Shown here piece after piece: positions 56,144 through 64,000 of a DNA stretch of 64,000 nt (position 1 is its first letter; each line of letters begins with the position of its first letter). The stretch comes from Rhodoplanes sp. (GTDB lineage Bacteria; Pseudomonadota; Alphaproteobacteria; Rhizobiales; Xanthobacteraceae), in assembly GCF_013377085.1 (NCBI RefSeq), contig NZ_JACAAX010000010.1, forward strand, positions 1-64,000. Direction: 5' to 3'. Position numbers and translations under genes: made by a program. A model generated the notes under the pieces. That model saw nothing but the letters and a program-made list of their open reading frames with translations. It was not told where the DNA came from and did no database searches.

Positions 56144-56908
56144 ATGAAGCTCGATCGGCGTCATACGCTCAAGGCCCTGGCGGGCCTCGCGCTCTGCCCG
56201 CTGTGCGGTCCCGCGGCTTTCGCGGCCGATGCGCACCATTGGGGCTACGAGGGGGAGGCCGGCCCGTCGCACTGGGGCGACATGGACGCCGCCAGCAAGG
56301 TCTGCACGCTCGGCTCGCAGCAGTCGCCGATCGACATCGACCGCACGATCCGGGCCGAGCTGGCGCCGCTCGACATCAAGTGGGGCCGTGACGCCGCCGC
56401 CACCATCGTCAACAACGGCCACACCATCCAGGTGAACGCGGCGCCCGGCTCGACGCTGTCGCTCGGCGGCGACACCTACAAGCTGCTGCAGTTCCACTTC
56501 CACCGGCCGAGCGAGCACACGGTCGACGGCAAGAGCTTCCCGATGGAGGTGCACTTCGTCCACCAGAACGCCGCCGGCGGCCTCGCCGTGGTCGGCGTGC
56601 TGATGAAGACGGGCGCCGCCAACGCCGCCTTCGCCAAGGTGATCGCGACGATGCCGCAGAAGGAGGGCCCGCCGGTGCCGGCCGATGCGGCGATCGACCC
56701 CGGCGCCTTCATCCCGAAGGGCCGCAGCTACTATCGCTACACCGGCTCGCTGACCACGCCGCCCTGCTCCGAGACGGTCGAGTGGCTGTTGATGGCCGAG
56801 CCGGTCGAGGTCGCCGAGTCCGACGTCTCCGGCTTCGCCAAGCTCTACGCCATGAACGCTCGCCCGGTGCAGAAGGCCAACCGCCGCTTCATCCTGCGCT
56901 CGGGGTGA
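56144..56908 (+). CDS. Alpha-type carbonic anhydrase, exported
   Basis: A 254-residue zinc enzyme converting CO2 to bicarbonate in the periplasm. The N-terminus has a signal with Arg-Arg (LDRRHTLKALAGLAL), possibly a Tat signal, ending near AAFAADAHH. The zinc His residues are in QFHFHRPSEH and MEVHFVHQ; CTLGSQQSPIDID and SLTTPPCSETVEW are further alpha-class marks, with the two conserved Cys. GGAGG precedes the ATG. The gene lies 147 bases after the S24 regulator and could be unrelated to it. Confidence 0.93.
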   Translation: MKLDRRHTLKALAGLALCPLCGPAAFAADAHHWGYEGEAGPSHWGDMDAASKVCTLGSQQSPIDIDRTIRAELAPLDIKWGRDAAATIVNNGHTIQVNAAPGSTLSLGGDTYKLLQFHFHRPSEHTVDGKSFPMEVHFVHQNAAGGLAVVGVLMKTGAANAAFAKVIATMPQKEGPPVPADAAIDPGAFIPKGRSYYRYTGSLTTPPCSETVEWLLMAEPVEVAESDVSGFAKLYAMNARPVQKANRRFILRSG

Positions 56909-56915
56909 CTCTCCG

Positions 56916-57037
56916 GTCGTTCCGGGGCGCCGCGAAGCGGCGAGCCCGGAACCCATAACCCCTGTCTTTCGAGAAAATTGGACGCCGGGAGTATGGATTC
57001 CGGGCTCGCGGGCTTTCAACCCGCGCCCCGGAATGAC
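56916..57037. repeat. Extragenic palindromic repeat, family A copy 4
   Basis: Inverted repeat with GTCGTTCCGGGGCGCC and GCGCCCCGGAATGAC arms and a CCCATAACCCCTGTCT...GTATGGATTCCGGG core. It carries an extra inner hairpin, CTCGCGGG...CCCGCG, shared with copy 5. It follows the carbonic anhydrase stop directly. Confidence 0.8.
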
Positions 57038-57118
57038 GAACTCCGGAAGGCCCTTCCCCCGGCGGAGCGTTCTCCGCTGGCTTGCCTCATACGCGTTCCG
57101 GCTGATTAGTTCGGCTGC

Positions 57119-57236
57119 TGCCCCCCACCCCCGACCCCTCCCCACCACGAGCTTCGCTCGCGGGAGGAGGGGAGAAGACGGCGCTGCGGCTCCCCTCCCC
57201 CCGCGAAGCGGCGGGGAGGGGTCGGGGGTGGGGGGA
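57119..57236. repeat. Extragenic palindromic repeat, family D copy 4
   Basis: Inverted repeat CCCCCCACCCCCGACCCCTC / GGGGAGGGGTCGGGGGTGGGG enclosing CTTCGCTCGCG- and CGCGAAGCGG-type hairpins. Together with the family A copy just before it, it fills most of the 385-base gap between the carbonic anhydrase and lipoprotein genes. Confidence 0.75.
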
Positions 57237-57293
57237 AGCCCCGGGCGCTGACGTCAGTGGTTCTGGTTCCGAGCTGATCGCCCGGACCCCGTA

Positions 57294-57416
57294 TCACTGC
57301 GCCGGCGGACCGGCCCGGCACGAGGTGTATCCCCAGGTCGGGATGTCGCATCGCGAGCACCCGGCGAGGCCGAGCCCGAGGGCGACGACCATCCCGGCAA
57401 ACAACACGGCACGCAT
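57294..57416 (-). CDS. Small predicted lipoprotein
   Basis: A 40-residue frame starting ATG at 57416. A short signal (MRAVLFAGMVVALGLGLAGC) ends in a clear lipobox LAGC, giving a lipid-anchored 21-residue peptide that contains two further Cys and CDIPTWGYTSC. GGGAG lies 10 bases upstream. The peptide is far too short for typical gene calling. The coherent signal, lipobox and ribosome site make it a real gene candidate; function unknown. Confidence 0.65.
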   Translation of the reverse strand: MRAVLFAGMVVALGLGLAGCSRCDIPTWGYTSCRAGPPAQ

Positions 57417-57561
57417 ACAGACGTACTCCCGCACGCTCGATCCGTGTCCCCCAAGGCGATCCTAGACAGGCGGACGCGGCGGCCGCCACCGCGTTTACGT
57501 TTCGTTAACAATCGTTCGCTGGAGGTGTGGCGAATTTGCTACGGCGAAGCGGGCGCGCCAC

Positions 57562-58305
57562 TCACCCGCCCCACACCAGCACGATTCCGCGCCACAGATA
57601 GACGACGCCGATCGCCATGATGATGATCCGGGTCCAGCGGCGAAACCCGTGGTCGGTCATCCGCTCCAGCACCAGCACGGCGAGCGACGTGCCGCCGATG
57701 CTCAAGAGCAGCGCCGGCGGGATCGCCCACACGGGCTCGATGGTGGCGGCGCCGGCGAACGAGGCAAAGTAGGTCGCCCGCAGCATGTGGCTGAAGGTCT
57801 GGGTGACGGCCTTGGTGGCGACCGTGGTCTTGCGGTCGATCATGCTCTTCTGGAAGAACATGTCGAGAAACAGCCCGCCGACGCCGGAGAGGAACTGCAC
57901 CACCGTGGTCAAGAGGCCGGCCACGAACGGCATGCCGCGCCACTCGATGTTGGGCCGCGCGTCCCGGGGCAAAAGCTCGATGGCGAAGGGCAGGATGCCG
58001 AGCGTCAGATAGACGGTCGCCTTGTCGGGAATGAAGGCGATCAGCCGCATGATGGCGAAGGCTGCGAGCGACCCCACCGCATAGGACCGGAAGATCGACC
58101 AGCGCACGTGCTTGCGCCACATCACGGCGCGCCAGCCGTTGGCCGCGAACTGGATGATCGAGAACAGCACCATGGCGGTGGCGACGTCGTACTCGACCAG
58201 CAGCACGCCGAGCAGGATCATGCCGCCCGCCATCCCGAAAATGCCGGAGATGAAGGACGACACCACGATGGTGACGGCGATCAGCGCATAGGCGGCGAGG
58301 GTCAT
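57562..58305 (-). CDS. TauE/SafE-family membrane transporter
   Basis: A 247-residue membrane protein with about eight helices. The first half has SSFISGIFGMAGGMILLGVLL, the conserved Gly-rich entry of the family, and the second half repeats it around TTVVQFLSGVGGLFLDMFF. ATG at 58305 places the first helix directly at the N-terminus; an upstream codon at 58329 would add a few residues. It differs clearly from the other TauE/SafE gene at 19472. Likely exports an anionic sulfur or carbon compound; substrate unknown. Confidence 0.87.
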   Translation of the reverse strand: MTLAAYALIAVTIVVSSFISGIFGMAGGMILLGVLLVEYDVATAMVLFSIIQFAANGWRAVMWRKHVRWSIFRSYAVGSLAAFAIMRLIAFIPDKATVYLTLGILPFAIELLPRDARPNIEWRGMPFVAGLLTTVVQFLSGVGGLFLDMFFQKSMIDRKTTVATKAVTQTFSHMLRATYFASFAGAATIEPVWAIPPALLLSIGGTSLAVLVLERMTDHGFRRWTRIIIMAIGVVYLWRGIVLVWGG

Positions 58306-58334
58306 GCGGAGTTCATGGCGGGCCACCATCTCCC

Positions 58335-58437
58335 GTCGTTCCGGGGCGCCGCGCAGCGGCGAGCCCGGAACCCATAATCCCGGTCTGTGAGTATGGATTC
58401 CGGGCTCGCGGGCCTTTGGCCCGCGCCCCGGAATGAC
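58335..58437. repeat. Extragenic palindromic repeat, family A copy 5
   Basis: Inverted repeat GTCGTTCCGGGGCGCCGCG / CGCGCCCCGGAATGAC with a CCCATAATCCCGGTCTGTG...GTATGGATTCCGGG core, most similar to copy 4. It lies between two minus-strand genes. Confidence 0.82.
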
Positions 58438-58461
58438 CGGGACTGCTCGTCGGAGTTCTCC

Positions 58462-60102
58462 TCACGCGCTTCTGGCGAGCGCGCCGTCGATCATCTCGAC
58501 CGTGTTCTTCAGGCCGTAGATCGCCGCGAAGGAGCCGAAGCGCGGGCCTTTCTCCTGGCCGAGCAGCACCTGATAGAGCAGGTTGAACCAGTCGAGCGAG
58601 ACGCCCGGCTTGCCGTCCTTGCCTTTCTTCTTCTCGTCCAGGAAGGGCGGCCGCCGGCCGACCTCGTAGATGACCTCCTGGATCGCCTCGGCGGACGACT
58701 CCTCGGGGAGCTGCGACAAGGCCTCGCGGAGATCCATGAGCGCGGCGCGCTCGGCGTCGGTCGGCTCGCGGAATTTTTTGGTCGGCAGCACGAAGTCGCG
58801 AAAATAGTGGATCGCATACTCGACCTGCTGCTGCAGCTTGGGATGCGACTGCGGCGTCACGCCCGGCCAGTAGCGGCCGATGAAACCCCACAGCGTCTCG
58901 GCGCTCTCGGCGTTCGACGCCGAGACGAGGTTCAGCAGCATCGAGAACGTGATCGGCAGCTCGGGCGCGGGCGGATGGCCGGCATGGATGTGCCACACCG
59001 GATTGGTCAGCCGCTGCTTGGCGTCCTGGCGCTGATAGCCGTCCAGGAACTGCGCATACTCGTCGACATGGCGCGGGATGACGTCGAAGTAGAGCCGCTT
59101 GGCCGACTTCGGCTCGCGATACATGAACAGCGACAGGCTTTCCGGGCTGGCATAGCGCAGCCACTCGTCGATGGTGAGCCCGTTGCCCTTGGACTTGGAG
59201 ATCTTCTGGCCCTGCTCGTCGAGGAAGAGCTCGTAGTTGAAGCCCTCGGGCGGCGCGCCGCCGAGCGTCTTGCAGATCTCGCCGGAGAGCTTCACCGAGT
59301 CGATCAGATCCTTGCCGGCCATCTCGTAGTCGACGCCGAGCGCGACCCAGCGCATCGCCCAGTCGGGCTTCCACTGCAGCTTGCAGGCGCCGCCCGTCAC
59401 CGGCACGGTGACGCGCTCGCCGGTCTCCTGGTCGTCATAGGAGATCGTGCCTGCGTCGACGTTCCGGTCGACGATCGCCACCTGCAGCACCACGCCGGTG
59501 CGCGGGCAGACCGGCAGGAACGGCGAGTAGGAGGCGGCGCGCTCCTCGCGCAGGCTCGGCAGCATCACGGCCATCACGGCGTCGAAGCGCTCGAGCACGC
59601 GCAGCAGCGCCGTATCGAAGCGGCCCGACGTGTAGCACTCGGTCGAGGACAGGAACTCGTACTCGAAGCCGAAGGTGTCGAGGAAAGCGCGCAGGCGGGC
59701 GTTGTTGTGCGCCCCGAAGCTGTCGTGGGTACCGAACGGGTCGGGCACCCGGGTCAGCGGCTTGCCCAGATGGGCGCCGACCAGATCCTTGTTGGGGATG
59801 TTGTCGGGCACCTTGCGCAGCCCGTCCATGTCGTCCGAGAAGGCGATCAGGCGGGTCTTGATCTTGTCCTCGGTCAGCACCCGGAAGGCATGCCGCACCA
59901 TGGTTGTGCGCGCCACCTCGCCGAACGTGCCGATATGCGGCAGGCCGGACGGCCCGTAGCCGGTCTCGAAGATCACCTCGTCCTTGGGCGTCCTCTTCAG
60001 CCGGGCGACGATCTTCCTGGCCTCCTCGAACGGCCAGGCCGAGGAGCTTTCGGCGAGCGCCCGCAGGGCGGCGGGATCCAGGGCGGCAGCGGCATCGGAC
60101 AT
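58462..60102 (-). CDS. lysS: Class I lysyl-tRNA synthetase
   Basis: A 546-residue class I synthetase, not related to the class II LysRS of most bacteria. The HIGH-like motif is [13 protein letters not shown] and the KMSKS-like motif is [21 protein letters not shown] and [14 protein letters not shown] are further family marks, and a C-terminal helical anticodon domain completes it. Alphaproteobacteria typically use this form. ATG at 60102 has GGAGA upstream; a codon at 60141 would add 13 residues. Confidence 0.95.
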   Translation of the reverse strand: MSDAAAALDPAALRALAESSSAWPFEEARKIVARLKRTPKDEVIFETGYGPSGLPHIGTFGEVARTTMVRHAFRVLTEDKIKTRLIAFSDDMDGLRKVPDNIPNKDLVGAHLGKPLTRVPDPFGTHDSFGAHNNARLRAFLDTFGFEYEFLSSTECYTSGRFDTALLRVLERFDAVMAVMLPSLREERAASYSPFLPVCPRTGVVLQVAIVDRNVDAGTISYDDQETGERVTVPVTGGACKLQWKPDWAMRWVALGVDYEMAGKDLIDSVKLSGEICKTLGGAPPEGFNYELFLDEQGQKISKSKGNGLTIDEWLRYASPESLSLFMYREPKSAKRLYFDVIPRHVDEYAQFLDGYQRQDAKQRLTNPVWHIHAGHPPAPELPITFSMLLNLVSASNAESAETLWGFIGRYWPGVTPQSHPKLQQQVEYAIHYFRDFVLPTKKFREPTDAERAALMDLREALSQLPEESSAEAIQEVIYEVGRRPPFLDEKKKGKDGKPGVSLDWFNLLYQVLLGQEKGPRFGSFAAIYGLKNTVEMIDGALARSA

Positions 60103-60238
60103 CGGCGGTCTCCGGGAGACGCGGATGCGCGCGGCGCCCATGGCGCCGCGGCAGAAGACCCGCGTCCGCCTCGTCTAAGGATCGTGACGCGCGGGGTCAA
60201 ATGCTTCGGCCCGCGCCGGCGCGCGGTCCGGCCCGCCG

Positions 60239-61165
60239 TCAGAACGGGTTGACGGGAAAGTATTTCAGCCAGAGGTCGGCGAACTTGCCCTTCTCCCACA
60301 GCCGGAACAGGGCCCAGTTGATGGCGAGGCGGAGCTGGTCGTTGCCCTTCTTCACCGCGATGCCGACGCCCTCGCCGAAATAGCGGCTCTCGACGAAGGG
60401 GCCGCCGACGAAGCGGCAGCAGCCGGCCGCCTCGGTGCCGTTGAGCCAGAAGGCGAGGCCGTAGCCGTCGCCGAACAGGAGGTCGACCTCGCCCTTCACC
60501 AGGGCGGCGCGCGCCTCCTCGGGCGTCGGGAAGGGCTTCAGCTCGGCCTCGGTGAACAAGGCGCGCAGATAGGCCTCGTGCGCCGTGCCGGCGACCACCG
60601 CGACCTTCTTGCCCTCGACCCGCTCGGGCAGCACCGAATCGATCGCGGCGCTGCGCTTGGCGGCGAAGCGCGCAACCGGCCGGTAATACGGATCGCTGAA
60701 ATCGACCTTCTTGCGGGTGTCGAACGAGACCGCCATCGAGGCGATGGCGGCGTCGCCGCGGTTCTCGGCGAGCGATTCGACCAGGGTGTCGAAGCGCCGC
60801 ATCTGCACCGTGCAGGCGACCTTGAGCTCGTCGCAGATCGCCCGGGCGAGGTCGACATTGAAGCCGGCCGGGTTGCCGTCCGGCCCCGCATAGTTGAACG
60901 GCGGATAATCCACCTCGCTCATGAAGCGGATCAGGGTGAGGCGAAGGTCCGGCCGCTCCGGCCGCCGGCGCGGATCCCAGAAGCCGGGGATCGGCACGCC
61001 CGGCGATGCCGCCTGGGCGTGGACCGGCGCCGGTGCAAGAGCACCCTGCCCCGCCACCATCGCCACGCCGGTCAGGATCGTTCCTGCAATCACAGCGAGC
61101 TTTTTGGCAAGCGCGCTCGTCACGATTCGCAACCTGGAGCTGCTTGGGCTAGTCTGTCTGGGCAT
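60239..61165 (-). CDS. Amino-acid ABC transporter substrate-binding protein
   Basis: A 308-residue family 3 periplasmic binding protein. A signal peptide is visible (LAKKLAVIAGTILTGVAMVAG, ending VHAQA). The mature protein shows YPPFNYAGPDGNPAGFNVDLARAI, DAAIASMAVSFDTRKKVDFSDPYYRP and GTAHEAYLRALF. The start is uncertain: ATG 61165 gives a longer signal; GTG 61123 gives a more typical one with a modest CCAGG site. No permease or ATPase genes adjoin. Ligand unknown. Confidence 0.88.
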   Translation of the reverse strand: MPRQTSPSSSRLRIVTSALAKKLAVIAGTILTGVAMVAGQGALAPAPVHAQAASPGVPIPGFWDPRRRPERPDLRLTLIRFMSEVDYPPFNYAGPDGNPAGFNVDLARAICDELKVACTVQMRRFDTLVESLAENRGDAAIASMAVSFDTRKKVDFSDPYYRPVARFAAKRSAAIDSVLPERVEGKKVAVVAGTAHEAYLRALFTEAELKPFPTPEEARAALVKGEVDLLFGDGYGLAFWLNGTEAAGCCRFVGGPFVESRYFGEGVGIAVKKGNDQLRLAINWALFRLWEKGKFADLWLKYFPVNPF

Positions 61166-61230
61166 CGGGCCGTCCGGGTCTGGGGCGCCGCGCCCTTATA
61201 GACGAAGTCGCCGGCCGAGGCAGCGCCGTT

Positions 61231-63210
61231 GTGTCAGAGCCGCGTGTCGGGGGAGCGATGGGGAATCGCGGCGAGCGTCCACGCGTGCGGGACGCGCTTG
61301 CGGACCCGGCGGGCGCCGTCAGCCCGTGTCCGGAGCTCGACTGCGTGCGCGACCGGCTGCCGCCGGTCGTTCTCGCCTTCGCCGAGCAGCGCGCCCGAAG
61401 CCTCGGCGTCACGGCCGACCGGGTGCTGGTCGCGGCCGGGCTGCTGACCGACGACGACTATGGCCGGGCCTTTGCCAGGAAGCTCGGCCTGCCGTTCGAG
61501 CCGATCGACTGGCGCCCGCGCAGCGCCTGCCCGCTCGCCGACGACCGGCTGATCGAAGCCGTTGCCGCCGGCATGGTGCCGATCGACGACGCGCGCGAAA
61601 GCGCCGTCGTGGTGGTGCCGCAGGGTGCGGCGGCACGGCGCCTCGCCGAGCTCGCCGGCACGCCGGCGCAGCCGCCGAATCTTCGCCTCACCACGGGTGA
61701 GCGGTTACGCCGCTTCGTGCAGCGCGGCGCCGGGGCGGCGCTCGGCACGCGCGCCGCCTTCGCGCTGGTGCACGAGCGGCCGGCCTTCTCGGCGGCGCCG
61801 AAAAGACCCCGGTCCGTCTGGCCAGTTCTGGCGCTTGCTGCCGGGGCGGTGCCGGTCCTCGCCTGGCCCGGCGTCGCGACGGCGCTCGGTATCGCGCTGG
61901 CGGCGCTGTTCCTGGCCTGGACGGCGTTGCGGATCGCCGCCGTCGCGATGCCGCCGGGCTCGCCGGTGCGCCTCGCACGGCTCCAGGACGGCGCGCTGCC
62001 GCTCTACACCATCGTGGTCGCGCTCTATCGCGAGGCCGCGACGGTGCCGCAGCTCGTCAGGGCCCTCGACGCACTCGACTACCCGCCCGAAAAACTGCAG
62101 ATCGTTCTGGTCCTGGAGGCCGACGACGCCGCGACGCGCGAGGCCCTGGAGGCGCAGCGGCTGGGGCCGCCCTACGAGATCCTGATCGCTCCCGACATCG
62201 GCCCGCGCACCAAGCCGAAGGCCCTCAACGCGGCCCTGCCGTTCGCCCGCGGCCATCTGCTCGCGGTGTTCGACGCCGAGGACCGCCCCGAGTCCGACCA
62301 GCTCCGCCGCGCCGTCGCCGCCTTCGCGGCCGGCGGCGACCGGCTCGCCTGCGTGCAGGCGCGCCTCACCATCGACAACACCCGCGACGGTGTTCTGACC
62401 GCGCTGTTCACGGCCGAATATGCCGGGCTGTTCGACGTGTTCCTGCCCGTTCTGGCGCGGCTGCGGCTGCCGCTGCCGCTCGGCGGCTCGTCCAATCACT
62501 TCCGCACGACGGCCCTGCGGGCGGTCGGTGGCTGGGATGCGTTCAACCTCACCGAGGATGCCGATCTCGGCATGCGGCTCGCCCGCCACGGTTTTGGCAC
62601 CGACGTGATCGCCTCGACCACGCACGAGGAGGCGCCGGCGCGGCTGACACCGTGGCTGCGTCAGCGCACCCGCTGGTTCCAGGGCTGGATCCAGACCTGG
62701 CTGGTGCACATGCGCGCGCCGCGCCGCACGCTGCGCGAGCTCGGGCCGGCCGGCTTCGTCACGCTGCAGCTCGTCGTCGGCGGCACCGTGCTGGCCGCGC
62801 TGGTGCACCCGCTGTTCGCCGCCGTGCTGATCGCCAAGCTCGCGACCGCCGGCTGGCCGCGCTTGTCCGACGGCGCCGAGGCGGCGCTGGTGACGCTGTT
62901 CGGCGGCACATGTGTCGCCGGCTATGCAGCCTCGGTGCTGCTCGGGCTGGTGGGCCTGGCGCGGCGGCGGCTCTTGTCGGTCGCCCCGGTGCTGCTGCTG
63001 ATGCCGCTGCACTGGCTGCTGCTCGCCGCAGCCGCGTGGCGGGCGCTGATCAAGCTGTTCCGCGATCCCTATCGCTGGGACAAGACCGAGCACGGGCTGG
63101 CGAGGACGTCGCGCACGACGACGTGGCGTCAGCGCGACGCCGGCTCCGGTATGCGAGGCGTGCGCAGCGGCTTGAAGAAGCCCGAGGTCGAGCCGGCGAT
63201 CAGCCAATAG
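61231..63210 (+). CDS. Family 2 membrane glycosyltransferase with MshEN-like N-terminal domain
   Basis: A 659-residue processive-type glycosyltransferase. Residues about 50-130 resemble an MshEN/GspE N-terminal domain (VLVAAGLLTDDDYGRAFARKLG), a fold that can bind cyclic di-GMP. Two helices follow, then the GT2 domain with FDAEDRPE (DxD-type), LTEDADLGMRLARHG and the QRTRW motif, and four to five C-terminal helices. It probably makes or exports an extracellular polysaccharide. The start is GTG 61231; ATG 61258 is a worse-spaced alternative. The gene stands without other polysaccharide genes. Confidence 0.85.
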   Translation: MSEPRVGGAMGNRGERPRVRDALADPAGAVSPCPELDCVRDRLPPVVLAFAEQRARSLGVTADRVLVAAGLLTDDDYGRAFARKLGLPFEPIDWRPRSACPLADDRLIEAVAAGMVPIDDARESAVVVVPQGAAARRLAELAGTPAQPPNLRLTTGERLRRFVQRGAGAALGTRAAFALVHERPAFSAAPKRPRSVWPVLALAAGAVPVLAWPGVATALGIALAALFLAWTALRIAAVAMPPGSPVRLARLQDGALPLYTIVVALYREAATVPQLVRALDALDYPPEKLQIVLVLEADDAATREALEAQRLGPPYEILIAPDIGPRTKPKALNAALPFARGHLLAVFDAEDRPESDQLRRAVAAFAAGGDRLACVQARLTIDNTRDGVLTALFTAEYAGLFDVFLPVLARLRLPLPLGGSSNHFRTTALRAVGGWDAFNLTEDADLGMRLARHGFGTDVIASTTHEEAPARLTPWLRQRTRWFQGWIQTWLVHMRAPRRTLRELGPAGFVTLQLVVGGTVLAALVHPLFAAVLIAKLATAGWPRLSDGAEAALVTLFGGTCVAGYAASVLLGLVGLARRRLLSVAPVLLLMPLHWLLLAAAAWRALIKLFRDPYRWDKTEHGLARTSRTTTWRQRDAGSGMRGVRSGLKKPEVEPAISQ

Positions 63211-63617
63211 GCGAGGCCGGCCGCGAGCCCGGCCGCGATCAGTGTCTTGGGCTCGGAAAAAGCGCGAAGACCGCCGTCGCCGCTGGCCGAGAGCGACCAG
63301 CCGATCCAGGCGGAAAGGCCGCCATTGGCGGCATGAAAGATCCACGAGCGGATGGCGAAAACCTCGGCGATCAGCACGCCGATCGCGGCCGCCGCCAGCG
63401 TGTACAGCATGGTGGTCGACAGCGCCACGAACAGCTCGGGCCCGGCCGCGACCAGCGCCATCATGTAGTCGCCCTGCCGCTCCGGATCGGCGGTCGCCAG
63501 CGCCTGGATGGCGCCCCAGTGGGCCGCCACCACGACGGCAATCGCCACCGCAACGGCGACCATGCCGCCGAGCGGCACGAGGAGCAGGCGAAGCAGCAGG
63601 CGGCCGACGTGATCCAT
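63129..63617 (-). CDS. Conserved hypothetical membrane protein
   Basis: A 162-residue protein with four predicted helices (about 10-35, 53-75, 79-100 and 127-145) and no recognised family motif. The 3' end overlaps the convergent glycosyltransferase gene by 82 bases, with both frames coding. ATG at 63617 was chosen because the protein proper (MDHVGRLLLRLLLVPLGGM) begins there; the upstream frame reads through a repeat. It could be an accessory membrane protein, but there is no evidence for a link to the glycosyltransferase. Confidence 0.7.
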   Translation of the reverse strand: MDHVGRLLLRLLLVPLGGMVAVAVAIAVVVAAHWGAIQALATADPERQGDYMMALVAAGPELFVALSTTMLYTLAAAAIGVLIAEVFAIRSWIFHAANGGLSAWIGWSLSASGDGGLRAFSEPKTLIAAGLAAGLAYWLIAGSTSGFFKPLRTPRIPEPASR

Positions 63618-63681
63618 GCGGCGGTTATACACGACCGGGTGCGGAGCGCACGGCACACATCGCGTCACATGCATCAGAACC

Positions 63682-63774
63682 GTCATGCGCGGGCTCGACC
63701 CGCGCATCCATCAAGTTTCGTAAAAACGCTCTTTTCGCAGCATGATGGATCGCCGGGTCGAGCCCGGCGATGAC
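63682..63774. repeat. Extragenic palindromic repeat, family B copy 2
   Basis: GTCATGCGCGGGCTCGACC / CGCGCATCC hairpin, a TTTCGTAAAAACGC spacer, then CGCCGGGTCGAGCCCGGCG hairpin and a final GATGAC. It matches copy 1 at 85-187 in order and core sequence. Confidence 0.75.
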
Positions 63775-63878
63775 GTCGGAGGGTGAGGCACGCTCTTTGC
63801 CGCACCATCCGATCTCTTCGACAAAACAAGATCTGAGCACCCCGTAGCGCCTGCGCGGTGTACGACGCCGCGTCCTCG

Positions 63879-64000
63879 CTACTCCGTCATCGCCATGGCG
63901 CGCAGCGCCATGCGCTCGCGGGCGGTGAGGCGCTCGGTCTCGCTCTTGAGCTGGCCGCAGGCGGCCGAGATGTCGCGGCCGCGCGGGGTCCTGACCGGCG
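63879..64000 (-). CDS. rlmN: 23S rRNA (adenine(2503)-C(2))-methyltransferase RlmN, C-terminal fragment
   Basis: The last 39 codons of a minus-strand gene that runs off the window edge; the stop is at 63879-63881. The readable end, [19 protein letters not shown], followed by a helical [10 protein letters not shown] tail, matches the C-terminus of RlmN, a radical-SAM enzyme that methylates A2503 of 23S rRNA and A37 of some tRNAs. The catalytic CxxxCxxC and most of the protein lie outside. Identification rests on this tail alone. Confidence 0.75.
   Translation of the reverse strand, partial: PVRTPRGRDISAACGQLKSETERLTARERMALRAMAMTE

Overview
The window is GC-rich chromosomal DNA from an alphaproteobacterium, most likely in the order Hyphomicrobiales (Rhizobiales), on the Bradyrhizobium / Rhodopseudomonas / Rhodoplanes side. 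The pointers are a fused cytochrome b/c1 gene (fbcH) behind a Rieske gene, a class I lysyl-tRNA synthetase, a DUF4167 gene behind prfA-prmC, an Omp25/31-like porin, a MoxR-DUF58-BatA-type operon beside a DUF1285 gene, and several families of extragenic palindromic repeats. No rRNA, tRNA, CRISPR array, insertion sequence or prophage was seen. The genus is inference.

Layout. 0-9 kb: a LuxR regulator, an AT-rich gap, an amine oxidase, a NUDIX hydrolase, a glutathionyl-hydroquinone reductase-like GST, an acetyltransferase, a Bug-type binding protein, a LeuA/HMG-lyase-family enzyme, an HdeA-like protein and an outer-membrane barrel. 9-16.4 kb: a four-gene minus-strand operon of MoxR ATPase, DUF58 protein, BatA/DUF4159 membrane protein and VWA/amidotransferase-like membrane protein. 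16.6-20.2 kb: a tightly packed plus-strand run (DUF1285, NUDIX CoA pyrophosphatase-like, DUF6111-like, CCA nucleotidyltransferase, TauE/SafE). 20.2-24 kb: vapBC, an AAA ATPase with an early amber stop, hemF and trmL. 24-35 kb is core: petA-fbcH, ubiG, aspartate kinase, ptsP, prfA, a 59-residue membrane ORF, prmC and DUF4167. 35-40 kb: phosphoketolase and a TRAP transporter lacking its binding protein. 40-48.5 kb: a CobW GTPase with a His-rich loop plus a WD40 protein, a solute-binding-like protein, a DenD-like dehydrogenase, sfsA, a TetR/membrane-protein pair, map and an MFS carrier.

48.5-55 kb holds the most interesting stretch. A kinase-like bifunctional protein and a small acidic protein diverge across a FixK/FNR-like box. 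Next comes a YciI-ECF42-type sigma factor operon, then a second operon of an SRPBCC protein, a MoaD/ThiS-like beta-grasp protein ending in Gly-Gly, and an Asp-box beta-propeller. Both operons carry the same upstream motif, TGTCGG-N17-CGTC, which suggests that the sigma factor drives its own operon and the beta-grasp/propeller operon.

55-64 kb: an S24 repressor-like protein, an exported alpha-carbonic anhydrase, a 40-residue lipoprotein, a second TauE/SafE protein, class I lysS, an ABC binding protein, a membrane glycosyltransferase with an MshEN-like N-terminus, a small membrane protein and the 3' end of rlmN. Twelve extragenic palindromes in four families sit between genes across the window.
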